From Callaeas wilsoni (Eukaryota > Chordata > Aves > Passeriformes > Callaeidae), in NCBI GenBank assembly GCA_013398955.1, contig VWPU01005244.1:62001-126000 (forward strand): DNA of 64,000 nucleotides. Reading direction: 5' to 3'. The position numbers and the translations under genes were made by a program. Positions 50,202-61,500 of the stretch are shown here, piece by piece (positions within the stretch are counted from its first letter, which is position 1; each line of letters opens with the position of its first letter). The notes below the pieces were generated by a model. That model was not told the DNA's origin, ran no database searches, and was given only the letters and a program-made list of their open reading frames with translations.

Positions 50202-53200
50202 TCTGTATGCCTTTTGATGTCAGCTGATGAAATGTCACTCACCAGGAGCCATGGATAGAAGGAATCACCAAAATTTTGGTCGTGAGATAATGCCAGTGAG
50301 ATAATAGATGTAGATCAGGAGTGAAAACCCATGGATTTGCCTTATTTCCTGTCAAGAAATACATGGGCACACTCCAGCTCTGTCATATAGGGGAAATAAT
50401 TCCAAATTAAGAACTCATTGGTGTCAATGCTTACTGATGGTTTAGCTGATGAGTAGTAGATGTACTGCTGGCAGATACTTTGCAGCCCTCAAAGGAGACA
50501 GCTCTGCTTCCAACAGAACTGTCTCTCAGCCAAAGTGGAAAAGCATCTCCACCCTCCCCTTGGTAATCCAGGTGAGCCAGCTGGATTCAGTTGAACTGAT
50601 CTACTCAAAATCGAAGAGAACATGCTAGTACTCTTCCTTTTCATCACCAGACTTATCTTCTCCACTGAAGAGTAGGTTAATAGCTCAGGAAGATCTGTGG
50701 AGGTTGGAAAGTAGCCAAGATAGTGCCACTTTTAAATGTGGCACCTAGGAACAGCAGGAAAATCAGCTTGTGTCCGATGTTTGATCTGCACTGACCATCT
50801 GAAAATAATTACATGTAAGCATATGTAAATATATATATATAGGGGAAGCAGCTCTGGTAACCAGTTTAAATATATCCAGTCTAAACTCCTCGCTCATACA
50901 TCCTGACAAGCCAGGGGATGCTTGTTTGTTTGGGGTTTGCCTTGTTTTTCCTTGTGCATTGTTGCTGGAGCAGATGGGCTTATCTCTGCAGAAGGGCTCT
51001 CAGCAAAGTGCTGTCAGATCATGCCTCTGCCTGTAGCACAAAACCAACCTTTTTGTCTTCCTAGCAGGGATGTATGGGAAAACCTCTCTCCCAGAGCCAC
51101 ATGTGCCCTTGCTGCATTTTCGTTTGATGCTGTTGGCTTCATTGGGGTTGGTGTGACAAGAGTTTACGGCAGAGAGGGGCCACCAAGCACTCTGATGATA
51201 AAATCTTCAGGTTTGTCAATGCTATGGCCAGTTCTTTGCAATTCATGAGTTTGTTCACAGTGGGGGAATTTAGGCCATATGATGACAGGAATTTTTAATC
51301 TCCGTAGTATCTCTGGGATGATGCAAGCAGGAGAAGGCTGTTTATGTCTTTCACAAGCATCCTTCACCCCTACCATGTTGGCTTTAGATGTGTGTTTAAT
51401 GTAGGGGTGGTTATCTCTTGCTGATCTCTACTTGGCAATGGCCACTGAAAATAAATCTATGTTGATGTTATTATCTCTGTCAACAGTCCTTGATGTTATT
51501 GACAATGAGGTTTTGTTGGCTTGTGGAAATGGAAGGAGACCTTCCTCAAGTTTGACATTTTCTTAGCATCCCATGAAGTGTATCCAAACTAATATTCTCA
51601 TCAACAGGTTGGTTTATTGTGAAGTGTCCAGACCCGATTATTTGAGGAAAAATAATAGAGTTTGATGGGTCATGATATGGCAAAATTAACACAGGGAGGG
51701 GGGATACAAAGAAAGAAGGAGGAGGGTTCTTTAGCATGTTTGAAAGCACCCAATTTCATGGTATTCTCTGAGCTATTATTCCAAATACTGTACAGCATCT
51801 TGATGTAGAGAGGTCTGTGAACCTCTTGGTTGTTCTACAGCAGCATTGTGCCAGATAAAGAGGAAACAGTTCTATGCTTTGACAATAATCTTTGCTAATA
51901 CATTTTCCAGCGGGGGAAAAAATAATCCTAATTAAGAAGTTAGTTTATGCCTTACAAAATGGAAGGGCAAAAGGTTACTTGTTCCAGGGGAAGAACAGGA
52001 GAGTAGATCTGAGAGCTGACAGTGGGATTGGCTTGGATCCACTTCTCTTTAAGCTTAGTTTTTGCAAACTCTGTGCCAGCTTGGAGCACGATGGACCTCT
52101 TTCCATACCTAATGGCATGCTGGATGTCAGCCCTGGCCTCGAGAAAGTTCAACTGCACAAGCAAAATTAGGTGTGCTTCTGTGCAAGAAAAACAACACCT
52201 TTCCCAACAGCAACAATTTTTGTTCTGTTCTGAAGGCAGCTGATTTGTAATCCATTCAAGTCCATATGTAAAACACTTGCACTGAAAACACAAAGATAAA
52301 GCAAGCTGTAATACCATATAAACACGTGCAATAGGGGTGGATTTCCGAGTTATAGCTGTATTTATGCCTGGAATATTCACGCCTTGATCTAATCCTCTTT
52401 TTCTTAAAGGGGAATTTTTCAAAAGTTCTTAAGGACCCATCATTGGAGCTACATCTTGAAAAGGGCACGTCTTTCTCTCGCACACCTCAAACAAGGTGGC
52501 CTGATGTTTCAAAAGCTGCTCAGAATTCAAACGCTTCCTTCGGGTGCCTAAGTGGAAGAGCATCTCTTTTGAAACTTTGGCCACTTGTGGAGGTGTTTAA
52601 ATGGGAAGACTTGGTGCTAAGTAGGGCATGTAAAAAGTTTTCCCTTGAAATATTTCCTTAGGGAAAATTGGGGTTTTGACTACTGAAATGTTATTTCACA
52701 AAGAGCAATGCTTTCTGTGATAATAACAGGTTTTAATAAAAAGAAAAACGACCACTTGAAGAACAAAGAAGATTCCCGTTATAAACTAAAATTTAAAGCA
52801 TTTTCAATTTAAAAGTTAGCATTTGCCCTTTGGAAGCTTCATTGAATTTTTGTTTTTTAACAGCATTTTCCTCAAAGAGGAGGCTGGGCAAGAACAATTC
52901 TTTCCAGATCTAACATAAAACTTTAAGGTGAAACAAGTGGCAAGATTCAAACAAACAGAAGAAAAATGAACCCATCTTTAAAAACATCCCTGGAAACAGC
53001 TGAAGATCCGCATTCATTCCATTCTGTCACTAAAAACTGGAAAGTTTTCAGACAGCTATCAGGAAGCAATGGGGTACGTGTGCAGAAGTCTGTAACTGAA
53101 GGTAGATTAAGAATTGGAGCATAAACTTCACTTACCTCTTGAGTAGACTTTGAGCTCCAAGGCCCTTAAAGGTTAACAATAAAATCTCAAATTGAATCCT

Positions 53201-54454
53201 CATTTTCAATATGAGACAATTTAAGTTATAAAACAATGAAGTGACATGAGCCTAGCGAGGCCAGCGAGGACACTTAAACCGGGGTTGTCAGAATGCCCAG
53301 GCTTTATCACCCATGAAAGGATGTAACTCTCCATGACATTAAGGATGCAGGGTTTGATGGAGTGTCACAGTTAGTTGACACCAGAATCATCCGAAATCGT
53401 AGACTCCCTGTCACATCCTGCCACTGCAGAATAGAAACTAATGATTGTGCTACTGCACCATCACAGGCATGCTGGGGTGCTGGTAGCTGGTAAATTATTA
53501 CACAGCAGTAAGAGGTGCCAACAGGAGTAGGCTTCTAGGCTAATAACTAGGGGAAAAAAAGGAAACTATAAATGTGGGCTGTTTTACTCCAACAGAGTCG
53601 GCTGCTGCTCTGAGTATCTGATGGGACAAATGGTTTGGGGACAATATAAAGTCAAGCTGGGCTGCTGCATGAGTTGGAAATCTATACATTCCTGTAGATG
53701 TTTTGCGAAAGGGACATTTAGATAAGAAAACATGAATATGCACTTTTGGTAATGGAAAATATTTTTGCAGACACTGATAGATTCAAAACACCAAGGCTCA
53801 TATTTTTAAACAAATATAAACATATAAAATAGAGCAGTGTCTTATTTCCAAAAAGAAATTTGCAGGAAAAAAAGAGGTAAATATTATTTACAGAATGTCA
53901 TTCTGAATATTTCACAGACTCCAGAAGTCTGTAAATAACAGAAATTTAAAACATCTTTTGGGTCCAGACGCAATAGGCTTTAAAGTCTGAAGGAAAAATA
54001 ATTTGATTCTAGATTGATAGCTTTTTATCATTTTCTCCAAAGGAGCAATACCAAAAATCAATGTGTAGGAAATACAGAGGACAGATGCACTCTACACTCA
54101 GCTAAATGATCTTTCTGAACAGACTCCTGCCCAGGTTGCAGCTGAGCACAGAAATAGAAGCCTTATGGGTGCAAATCAATGGTATTTAAGCATAAGAAGC
54201 TACCCAATTACACACAGAAAAAAACTGGCTGATTTGGGATCACTGATCACAGCCTGGCTGAGGGTCCAGGTGACATCTTGCTGTGCTATGCAGTGTTCAA
54301 ACAGACCTATCACTGGGAGAGGTGGGAAGTTATCCCTTCTCTGTACATGCCCTTTTTCCTCGGTTGTGTTCCCTGTTTCAGGAAAAGTTGTCGTTTCTTT
54401 GGAGAGGAGCCTGAATTCAACATCTCGAAACCCTGAGCTAGTAGGACAGATTGG
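50202..54454. other. Unique non-coding stretch
   Basis: No gene or transposon recognised in about 4 kb. A short TA run lies at about 50829-50841. A 156-codon minus frame (52422 to 51952) has no recognised domain, signal or membrane segment and overlaps open plus frames; I treat it as chance. Confidence 0.45.
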
Positions 54455-54805
54455 CTGAACGAGGTTGTTTAGCTTAAATAATAAGGGCTTGAGAGGGGAC
54501 ATGAAAGTAATTACAGAAGAAACAGCGGCAGGGAAGACAGAAACAATCTGTGCATAATGGAAAGGACATGACATAATGGGCTTAAATTGCAGCAAAGGAT
54601 TCCGGTTAGACATCAGGAAACTTTCATAACAATCAGGATAATAAAGCACTAAGGTAGACTGCCTGCAGAGGCTGTGGGATCTCCGCTGTTGGAGGCCATC
54701 CAGAGCAGGGCAGACAGACTTCTGAAAGGAAAGACAGGAGGATAATTGATCTTGCTGTGGGGCAGAGGGGCGCACCAAGTATAACCTTCCTAGAACTTGT
54801 GACTA
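54455..54805 (+). mobile_element. Older CR1-type LINE remnant, sense
   Basis: On the plus strand the order GGCTTGAGAGGGGACATGA, ATAATGGGCTTAAATTGCAG, TTAGACATCAGGAAACTTTC, GCAGAGGCTGTGGGATCTCC and TGTGGGGCAGAGGGG follows the 3' third of an old CR1/L3-like element in sense orientation. The match is diverged with indels, so the insertion looks older than the antisense fragments elsewhere. It may begin as early as about 54400. A 192-codon minus-strand frame (54778 to 54200) lies antisense through it and is not a gene. Confidence 0.8.
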
Positions 54806-55523
54806 CCTTGAACTGTTGATATCCTTCATCTCCACCCTTCTTCAAACTTGTTTCTCAGTCTTACGTCTCTGTTTTCTGCTGGTTCATCTTTCAAATCTCT
54901 TTCGGATTTTATTTTAGAGGCTTGGCCTTATCCATCTTCATCTTAAAACACGAATTTAACTACTACCTCTGTGCTGATGATTCACAGGTCTATGCAGCTT
55001 CCTACTTCAGACCCAGCTAATACTTTTCAAAATAAAAGCTTGTTCTGTTTTCCTGACACATCATTGCAGATGTTTTGCTCACCAATAATCTCGGCACAGC
55101 TAAAAAAATATCTCATTGTAATCAATTCCCTCTGCTCCCTGCTTTTCCTTTGATCACATTGAATAACACTGTGAGCCTGCTGGTAACTCAGGTCTAGAAC
55201 CTGGAAATCATTTTACCCAAGACCTCACCTGGCTCTCTATTCTGGACTATATATGTATTTTATGGAGAAGAGGTAATATTTGCCCTGCAAAAGGGCACAA
55301 AAATAGAGACTCTCATCATCTCCATTCCTTGAAAAATGCAACACTTTCTCATCTACCTGTTCTCAACACCACCAGAAGTTTCATTGCTATCTTGGCTGCT
55401 GCTTTGACCCTGTCAGAGTGGGGAACTGCAGCTCAACAGAGCAAGTGCCAGCCTTTGCAGGTAGCACACCGTACCCAAACACGTGTTCCTGTCTTGTTAT
55501 ACCACTAACAATTTGTTGTTCAG
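54806..55523. other. Unique non-coding stretch
   Basis: AT-rich, turning GC-balanced after 55.38 kb. No gene recognised. Confidence 0.5.
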
Positions 55524-55729
55524 TGGTGAAAACATGCTGAATAATGAAAGATGCCTGGAGAAAGGAACACGGCGCGTCCATGTACCTGCAGCGCGTTGTT
55601 TCTGTTTGTGTACTCAGCCCTGCGTAGAGACGAGGGAGTGTCGGCCTTGCCTGGTGGATAAGCACCTGTTTCTCTGCCAAATGAAACTCTGTGGCTGCAG
55701 AAACAGTGTCTCCATTTGCTTTCCAGCAG
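55524..55729 (+). other. Cysteine-rich open frame between splice-like words; unproven
   Basis: TTGTTGTTCAG ends at 55523 and CAG followed by GTAAAT gives a donor at 55729/55730. The frame between, with an ATG at 55534, carries eleven cysteines in about 60 residues, in the spacing C-x13-C-x-C-x-C-x3-C-x5-C-x2-C-x8-C-x4-C-x-C-x6-C. The region also has a CpG group (about 8 in 55570-55645). Cysteine-rich secreted domains look like this, but I recognise no family. Minus-strand frames are open here too, so composition may explain it. Confidence 0.15.
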
Positions 55730-57119
55730 GTAAATACACCCACTGAATTCCTGCCATGCGGCCCCACGGCGTGGCAAACACCTCTGGGAAGAGCCCGTGG
55801 AAAGGGAGGAGGCAGGACCTCAAGCCTCAGAATCTACCTCTCTGCTAAATCAAACTGACCTTGATTTGAAGTCAAAGGGATGCTAAGGGAGTGTCCAGGC
55901 ACATCCATATAACTTTGACTACAGGATTTTAGGACAAAGATTGGGTTTGCTTTTTGTCTGTGTTTGTGCAGGTGCCCAGTGCAGCTCCATGACTAAGCGG
56001 CCTGGCAATCCTACAGTAAAATAAGTAAAAGCTGCTTTTCAGTGGAAAATAAACAGACAAAAACTTCCTACCTTCCTCCTGGAAATGTGCTTTGCTGTGC
56101 TGTAGTCTGGGGAGAGGCTCTGACTGTGAGCTTTGGTCACTCTCTGGGAAGAGCTGCTATTAATGAAGAACCTTAAGACAATTTTGTTTGGACCCTGGAT
56201 TGTTCCAGCAGCTGCTGGTGGAGTGAGTGTGAGCTAGAGGAGATGAAACCCCCACCTAATCAAATCAGGGGAGTAATGAGGTTTGGGACTGGAAAACCAA
56301 GAGAGACAACAGGCAAACAAAGTGGGGCTGTGCCACAAGCCTCTGAAGTCTGTAAGTAACTTCGTTATGTCAGCAGCAAACGAGGGAATAGCTTTGCAAA
56401 AATTCAGATCCCAAATACCATTGTAATTAGCATTACTTCAAGATTAAAGAAACCACCACTTCCGTGTAACAAATTATCTCCAATTTAAAAGCAAAAATAA
56501 TGTATTTTTTGTTCATAAAAAATGCTCAAGCGGAAGCATTCTCACATTAATTATTTCAGTCTATTCGGAAAGCATATCCCTGCTTGCTTTTTATTATGCC
56601 TTCCAGCTCCTTCTTTGAAAAATATGTTAAGAAGCTGCGAGCTATTTTCCAAAAAAATGAAAAATAAATAATCTTTGAAGCAATTAGAGCTGAACGACAG
56701 AATGTATAAATATTTTTTTTACTTGTTCTCCCCCTAGATTCAAGTCCTCCATTTTCTGCCACCTCCCATCTTGGCAGCTGCAATTCAAGCATCTTTGCTT
56801 GAACTTTGAAGGCAGGCAAGTGTTTCTCTTCCTTCCCCCAGAGTTGAATCAAATCGTATTCTGTAGATTTGACTGGCAAGAGCTTTTATAAGTGAGCTGA
56901 GGGTTACTCCTGGAGGCTAAATGCATTATTTCTATAATGCATTTGTCTTCACTCTCCTAGGAGCCTAAATACTTCTGAACCTTTCCCTACAAAAGTAATA
57001 ATTAGTGAACATGTTACAAAAAACTTTGCTTACATGAGAAAAATCGCAAAATTGAATAATAGGAGCTACAGTTGGTAGCATGGAATTATCTGGAATGTAT
57101 TTTGTTGTAAGAACAAAGA
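55730..57119. other. Unique non-coding stretch
   Basis: GC-balanced to about 56.3 kb, then AT-rich. A 107-codon minus frame (56879 to 56556) shows no recognised feature. No transposon recognised. Confidence 0.5.
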
Positions 57120-57480
57120 GCACTTTGAATGTCATGTAAATATCATTACAGAGCTGCTTTTTATTTTAATGAAGGCTTTGCCGTGGTTCAGCGTTGGGCA
57201 CAACCGCTCAGCGTCAGCGCAACTTTAAGTCAGCCCGTGCTGCGCTGAGGCTGCGGCTTCGTGTCGCTTTCAAAAGCACCTTCAGCCCCAGAAAGCTGAA
57301 TTTAAAATGTAATTAAGGAGCATTTGTCTAGTTGCATTGCCACAATCGAATCAATACGTAGCCCAATTAAACAAGAACAGTGAACTGTACAGCACTATCA
57401 GCTACATTAATAAAAGGTACCTGTTTTCAATTCTCTGTAATATACTTTCGCCTTTCGGTTCTTTGATTTTTGCCATAGGA
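57120..57480. promoter_or_regulatory. CpG cluster inside enhancer-like sequence
   Basis: Ten CpGs lie within 57181-57267 in AT-rich, CpG-poor surroundings, including three CAGCG words within 57189-57219. The flanks are non-repetitive, with words such as AATGTAATTAAGGAG and ACGTAGCCCAATTAAAC. Retained CpGs in an otherwise depleted genome suggest an unmethylated or selected element. No transcription start or exon can be fixed. Confidence 0.35.
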
Positions 57481-58284
57481 ACAGGAGAACGCATCTAAAC
57501 AGTTTCTTATTTCTCTGGCACTAGCTGGAAGTAGTTGCGAGTTGCAGGGAGATAATATATTAATATGAAACTAGCCAGGAGATAAAAAGAGCTTACATGG
57601 CACTTTTCATAGGTAAGATGATTAAAAGTGTTATATATGATAGTAGGGCGTGGGGCCACATCCTCATTTGTTTGCTTTCCCAAGAGGCGGATGGGAGGGT
57701 GTGCTCCAGGGATCCTTCCTGGAAATGGTATGGAGAATATTCTCTGTGGGGCAGGAGAGTTTGGGAGCAGGGGAGAATTTTTCTTACCTAGGAAAAATTT
57801 GAGCCCTTTCTTAGTGCAAAGGCATCCTGGGCAGTGAAAGCAGCACCTGCCCACATCCAGTGGGAGCAGAATAGGGTGACCATGTGCAGAAGTTAAGTAG
57901 AAGTAAGAAGTAAGGCTGATCCTAGAATAATCCTACTGTGCAGCATTTGCTGATGCTGGGAGCAGTTGCCCATAATGGGTGACAGGTGTGAGTTGGTGCT
58001 GTAGCACACGGTATTTTAATGGGCTTCTTGCAAATCAAAAATGCTCAGGTTCATCAGTGAGAACTGGAAATGCCAGGCAGTAAAACATGGGTAAGGGCAG
58101 AGGGGAGCGCCACTGAGACTTCCTGCGTAACCCAGGCCTGAAAATGCCAGAAACAGACAAAACTTTTAGGTTAGTTTCACTTCCAAAATCACAGGTTAAA
58201 AACTTCCAGCAACTAAGGATCCACTGCAACCTGAGATGAGGCTGGCGAGTGGTCAGGGAACTTTCTCTAAGTGCATTATCCAAT
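57481..58284. other. Unique non-coding stretch
   Basis: Overlapping frames up to 115 codons (minus, 57854 to 57507) without recognised features. A small direct-repeat patch of AGTAAGAAGTAAG type lies near 57898-57914. Confidence 0.5.
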
Positions 58285-58505
58285 TTCTACAGACTGTGAT
58301 AAAGTTGCTCTGTGATCCCGTCAGAGTTAGGCTAAATGAGCTTTTCCATGAGACAGCATCTTTTTCAATTTCTTTAATGTTTCCTATGACTTTCTACAAT
58401 AATTGTCTAATTTTTCAATGTGCTTTTCAAAGTGAGGATCCAGAACTCCATGCAATATTCTCACAGAGGCAACAGCAGGCTGAAATACAGAAGTACACCT
58501 GCTAA
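58285..58505 (-). mobile_element. Possible ancient CR1 remnant, antisense
   Basis: GAGGATCCAGAACTCCATGC followed by AATATTCTCACAGAGGC and CAGCAGGCTGAAATACAG, preceded by AGGCTAAATGAGC, is collinear with a more 5' part of the reverse complement of CR1. The match is weak and heavily substituted. If correct, this is a much older copy than the others. Confidence 0.42.
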
Positions 58506-61500
58506 ATATACTCCTGTCTGAGCATCTTAGAATGGATTTGTACTTTAGTTCACAGCTTAATGCTTGAATATAATGTTGAAGGGATCATACCCGTGTCTTC
58601 TGTAGAACTAGAGTTCCACATTTAGAGATTTTGGCCTTCACATTTTAATAACTAGATGTGTAAATTCATAGAAAGTCACATCTCCAACTCATAGTTTTGC
58701 CTTCAGATGTTTTATGGTCAGTCTTGTCCATTTTCAGTAACCTTTTTCTCAATTTTGTTTACCACTCCTCCAAACATTGCTTCACTCCTGAGCTTTGCAG
58801 AACCAATTGGTTTTCTCCCAGTGTGTTCTAATGGAACATGGTACAAGGCCAACAACTATTCCCTAAAAGATTGCACAAAGTGTTGCTGTGTCTCTTTTGG
58901 TTTAATAATTAAAATGTGTTGGAGTAATAAAAGGAAGCTAATGACATTAAAAGTCTTCTGCGATGTCCCATTTATGCTGCAGTATGAAGTATAGTCTGAG
59001 AGCTGCTAGATAAGGTGCCAGGTGCTCCAGGATGAGCTCAGGACAGTTCATTCAGTTTGTTTTCCTAAGTTTATTTGTATCCTGTGATTCTGTATCTAGC
59101 TCCAGGGTTTTCATGCTGTACCTTTGATTAGTATTTACTTGACTGAGAGCTGAATGTCCTCCCTTTCCTCTTTGGTGTCTTTCTTAATAATGCATTAAGG
59201 TTGCTAAATTTTTTCCTGACCTTGTTAAAAGCCAGTTGGCATTATGTTTCCTTTCAACCAAAAGAACTTTTTTTGTTTGTTTATTTATTTTTTCATCTTT
59301 CATGTCTAAGAAATATCAGCTGTGTACTTTTCTCGGGCTTTTTTTGACAGATCTTTGGAAATTGTAACAGCTGAGAGCATTTCTTACTTGACAGGGAGGG
59401 GTGGCATCAAGATTTCTATCTGCAAGCACTCTGTTATGTATTGAAATGTAAAGAAACCTGCTCAAACATGGTCTATGACAAGCAAGGAGGGACAAGGAAT
59501 CTTAAAATCAACTGCCAATCCCTTTCTGTCATGGAAGTTCCTGGGCAAAGAAACAGTTGTTTTAGCTGTAAAGAAAGATATTTTCTTTGGGGATCAGCAA
59601 TGTAAGAACAACACATATTTGCTCTTCTGGCTGTAGAGCCTAACTAGCTGTTTGTTATATTATTTACTAGGTTTCTGTAATCCAACCTCTTTATGCACAT
59701 GGGTTTTCTACAGAGTGCAGAGACAAATCTGCTCCCCAAAGATGCATTAAAGAGCGTCAGCTGAAATGTTGAGTAACGATAAATTCCCTTGAATTCCTTG
59801 TGCGCATTCTAATCCACCATGATGAAACTTTCATGTTTTGTCAGCTATTGTAATTTTGCTTTCAGAAATGCAATACAAATTCTTCCTGGCTAAGTGACTT
59901 GCACATTTAGCAGTGTCTTTCAGAAGAGGATCACTATTGTCGTGTTATAAATGGCGTGTGTTTCAGCAGCACTCAAACATACAGGCTCTTGCTGGTGTAA
60001 ATTTGAAACCCAATTGGTTTTACTCAGCTGAAGCCAAGCTTCCTTCTTTTTATTTCTTTCAGGAATTACCTTATGTTTTATTGCCTGCAGGGAGAGACCT
60101 TAAAATGAAGCAAAGTTAAGGATGTGTAGTTGAAAACAAAGATAAAGGTCCTGGTTCTATGATCTTGGATTATAGCAAGTCATGAAAAAAAACTGATTTG
60201 GCTCCTCTTGTCAGTAAGAATCTGTCCATATCATGTTTCAGTTTTATTTGTTTTGGAGCTATAGGGATTTTTTAAAAAAATCATCAGTATGAAATATTTT
60301 GGGGAGAAGAAGAAAAGCCATAGAAGGAAACAACCAGAAAGAACATACAAAATTTTCTTTTCTCTCTGCCTTGTTCTCTTCAACTCTTTAGCAAGATGCT
60401 AAAGATGCTGGAAAATTTCCAGCAAAAGGTCAAATGGTTTCATAATAAACAATCTCCATCTCAGCTACAGGAGTCGCTCTGCTATAACAAAATCCAGTAG
60501 GATGTATAAATGCAATATATTGCATATCATATATTCAATAACAACAGAAAAGCCAGCCTGGCTAAAAATAATTATGAAGCTCAGCAGCTGTAATTAAAAT
60601 AATTTGATGGAAGATAGGAAACGTTTATGCATCTTGGCAGAAAAAGACATTTTGAGGATTTTGATTGATGTCTTTTATGTTTGTTCGATGTGTTGTACAA
60701 TAGCAGATACGGGCACTGCACCAGGATGTTAACTAGGCATAATGCTGCGTGTCTTACTAGGGCAGAGAAGAGGTCAAACTGAGAAAAAAATAATTTCTTG
60801 GTGACTTCTCTTTTCCACCAAGTATCCTTCAATTGTCCAAAAGTATCAAGGTAAGATGACACAAGTTTTTCATGGGTGAGCCCTTATAGACTTAAAAAAT
60901 CCAGCTGAATTAATTTGTGTGAGGTTTATTTATATGAATTACTGTTCACCACAGTGATTAAATGTAAGGGTAGTTCACTGAGAAGAACAAAAAGTAATAT
61001 CTGAAGTCATATTAGAGACAAATATTAACCCCTGCATTGGGCTTTCCAACACTTCACCTGGGGCTTGGAAAACATTGCAGCAAACAACTGATCTCACAAA
61101 GCCAGGCTGCTCCCACCAATTTCCTGTTGATAGTATAATTTTTTCTTCTGTTCAGATAAAGAATGGGCCAGGTTTTTATCAGGGAGCTGACTCCAGTGTT
61201 TCCAGTGAAGCTGAGTGGATGTTGTCTGCACTAGTGTAATCATACCTTAGAAAAACAAGGAGCTATCTTCACATCTCAATTTACATTATTGATGCAGTAT
61301 GAAATAAGTCCCATAGTAGATGAGCACTCTGGGGATTCTCTTGTTTGTCTCAGCATGTTAAATGACTGCAAGGCATTACACATCTGAGATAGAACTGCTT
61401 AAGTGCATAATTCTTCCTCGTGGCTTTGCTAGGAGCTAAACGAACCTTCTTAAACTAATAATAAAATAATCTAAGATATAAAAATATGTTTCTTTTGGAC

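Noticed and set aside
51952..52422. 156-codon minus-strand open frame
   Set aside because: No domain, signal or membrane segment recognised, no clear splice or promoter context, and overlapping plus frames are open as well.
54200..54778. 192-codon minus-strand open frame, longest in the window
   Set aside because: It runs antisense through a degraded sense-strand CR1 copy and shows no recognised domain.
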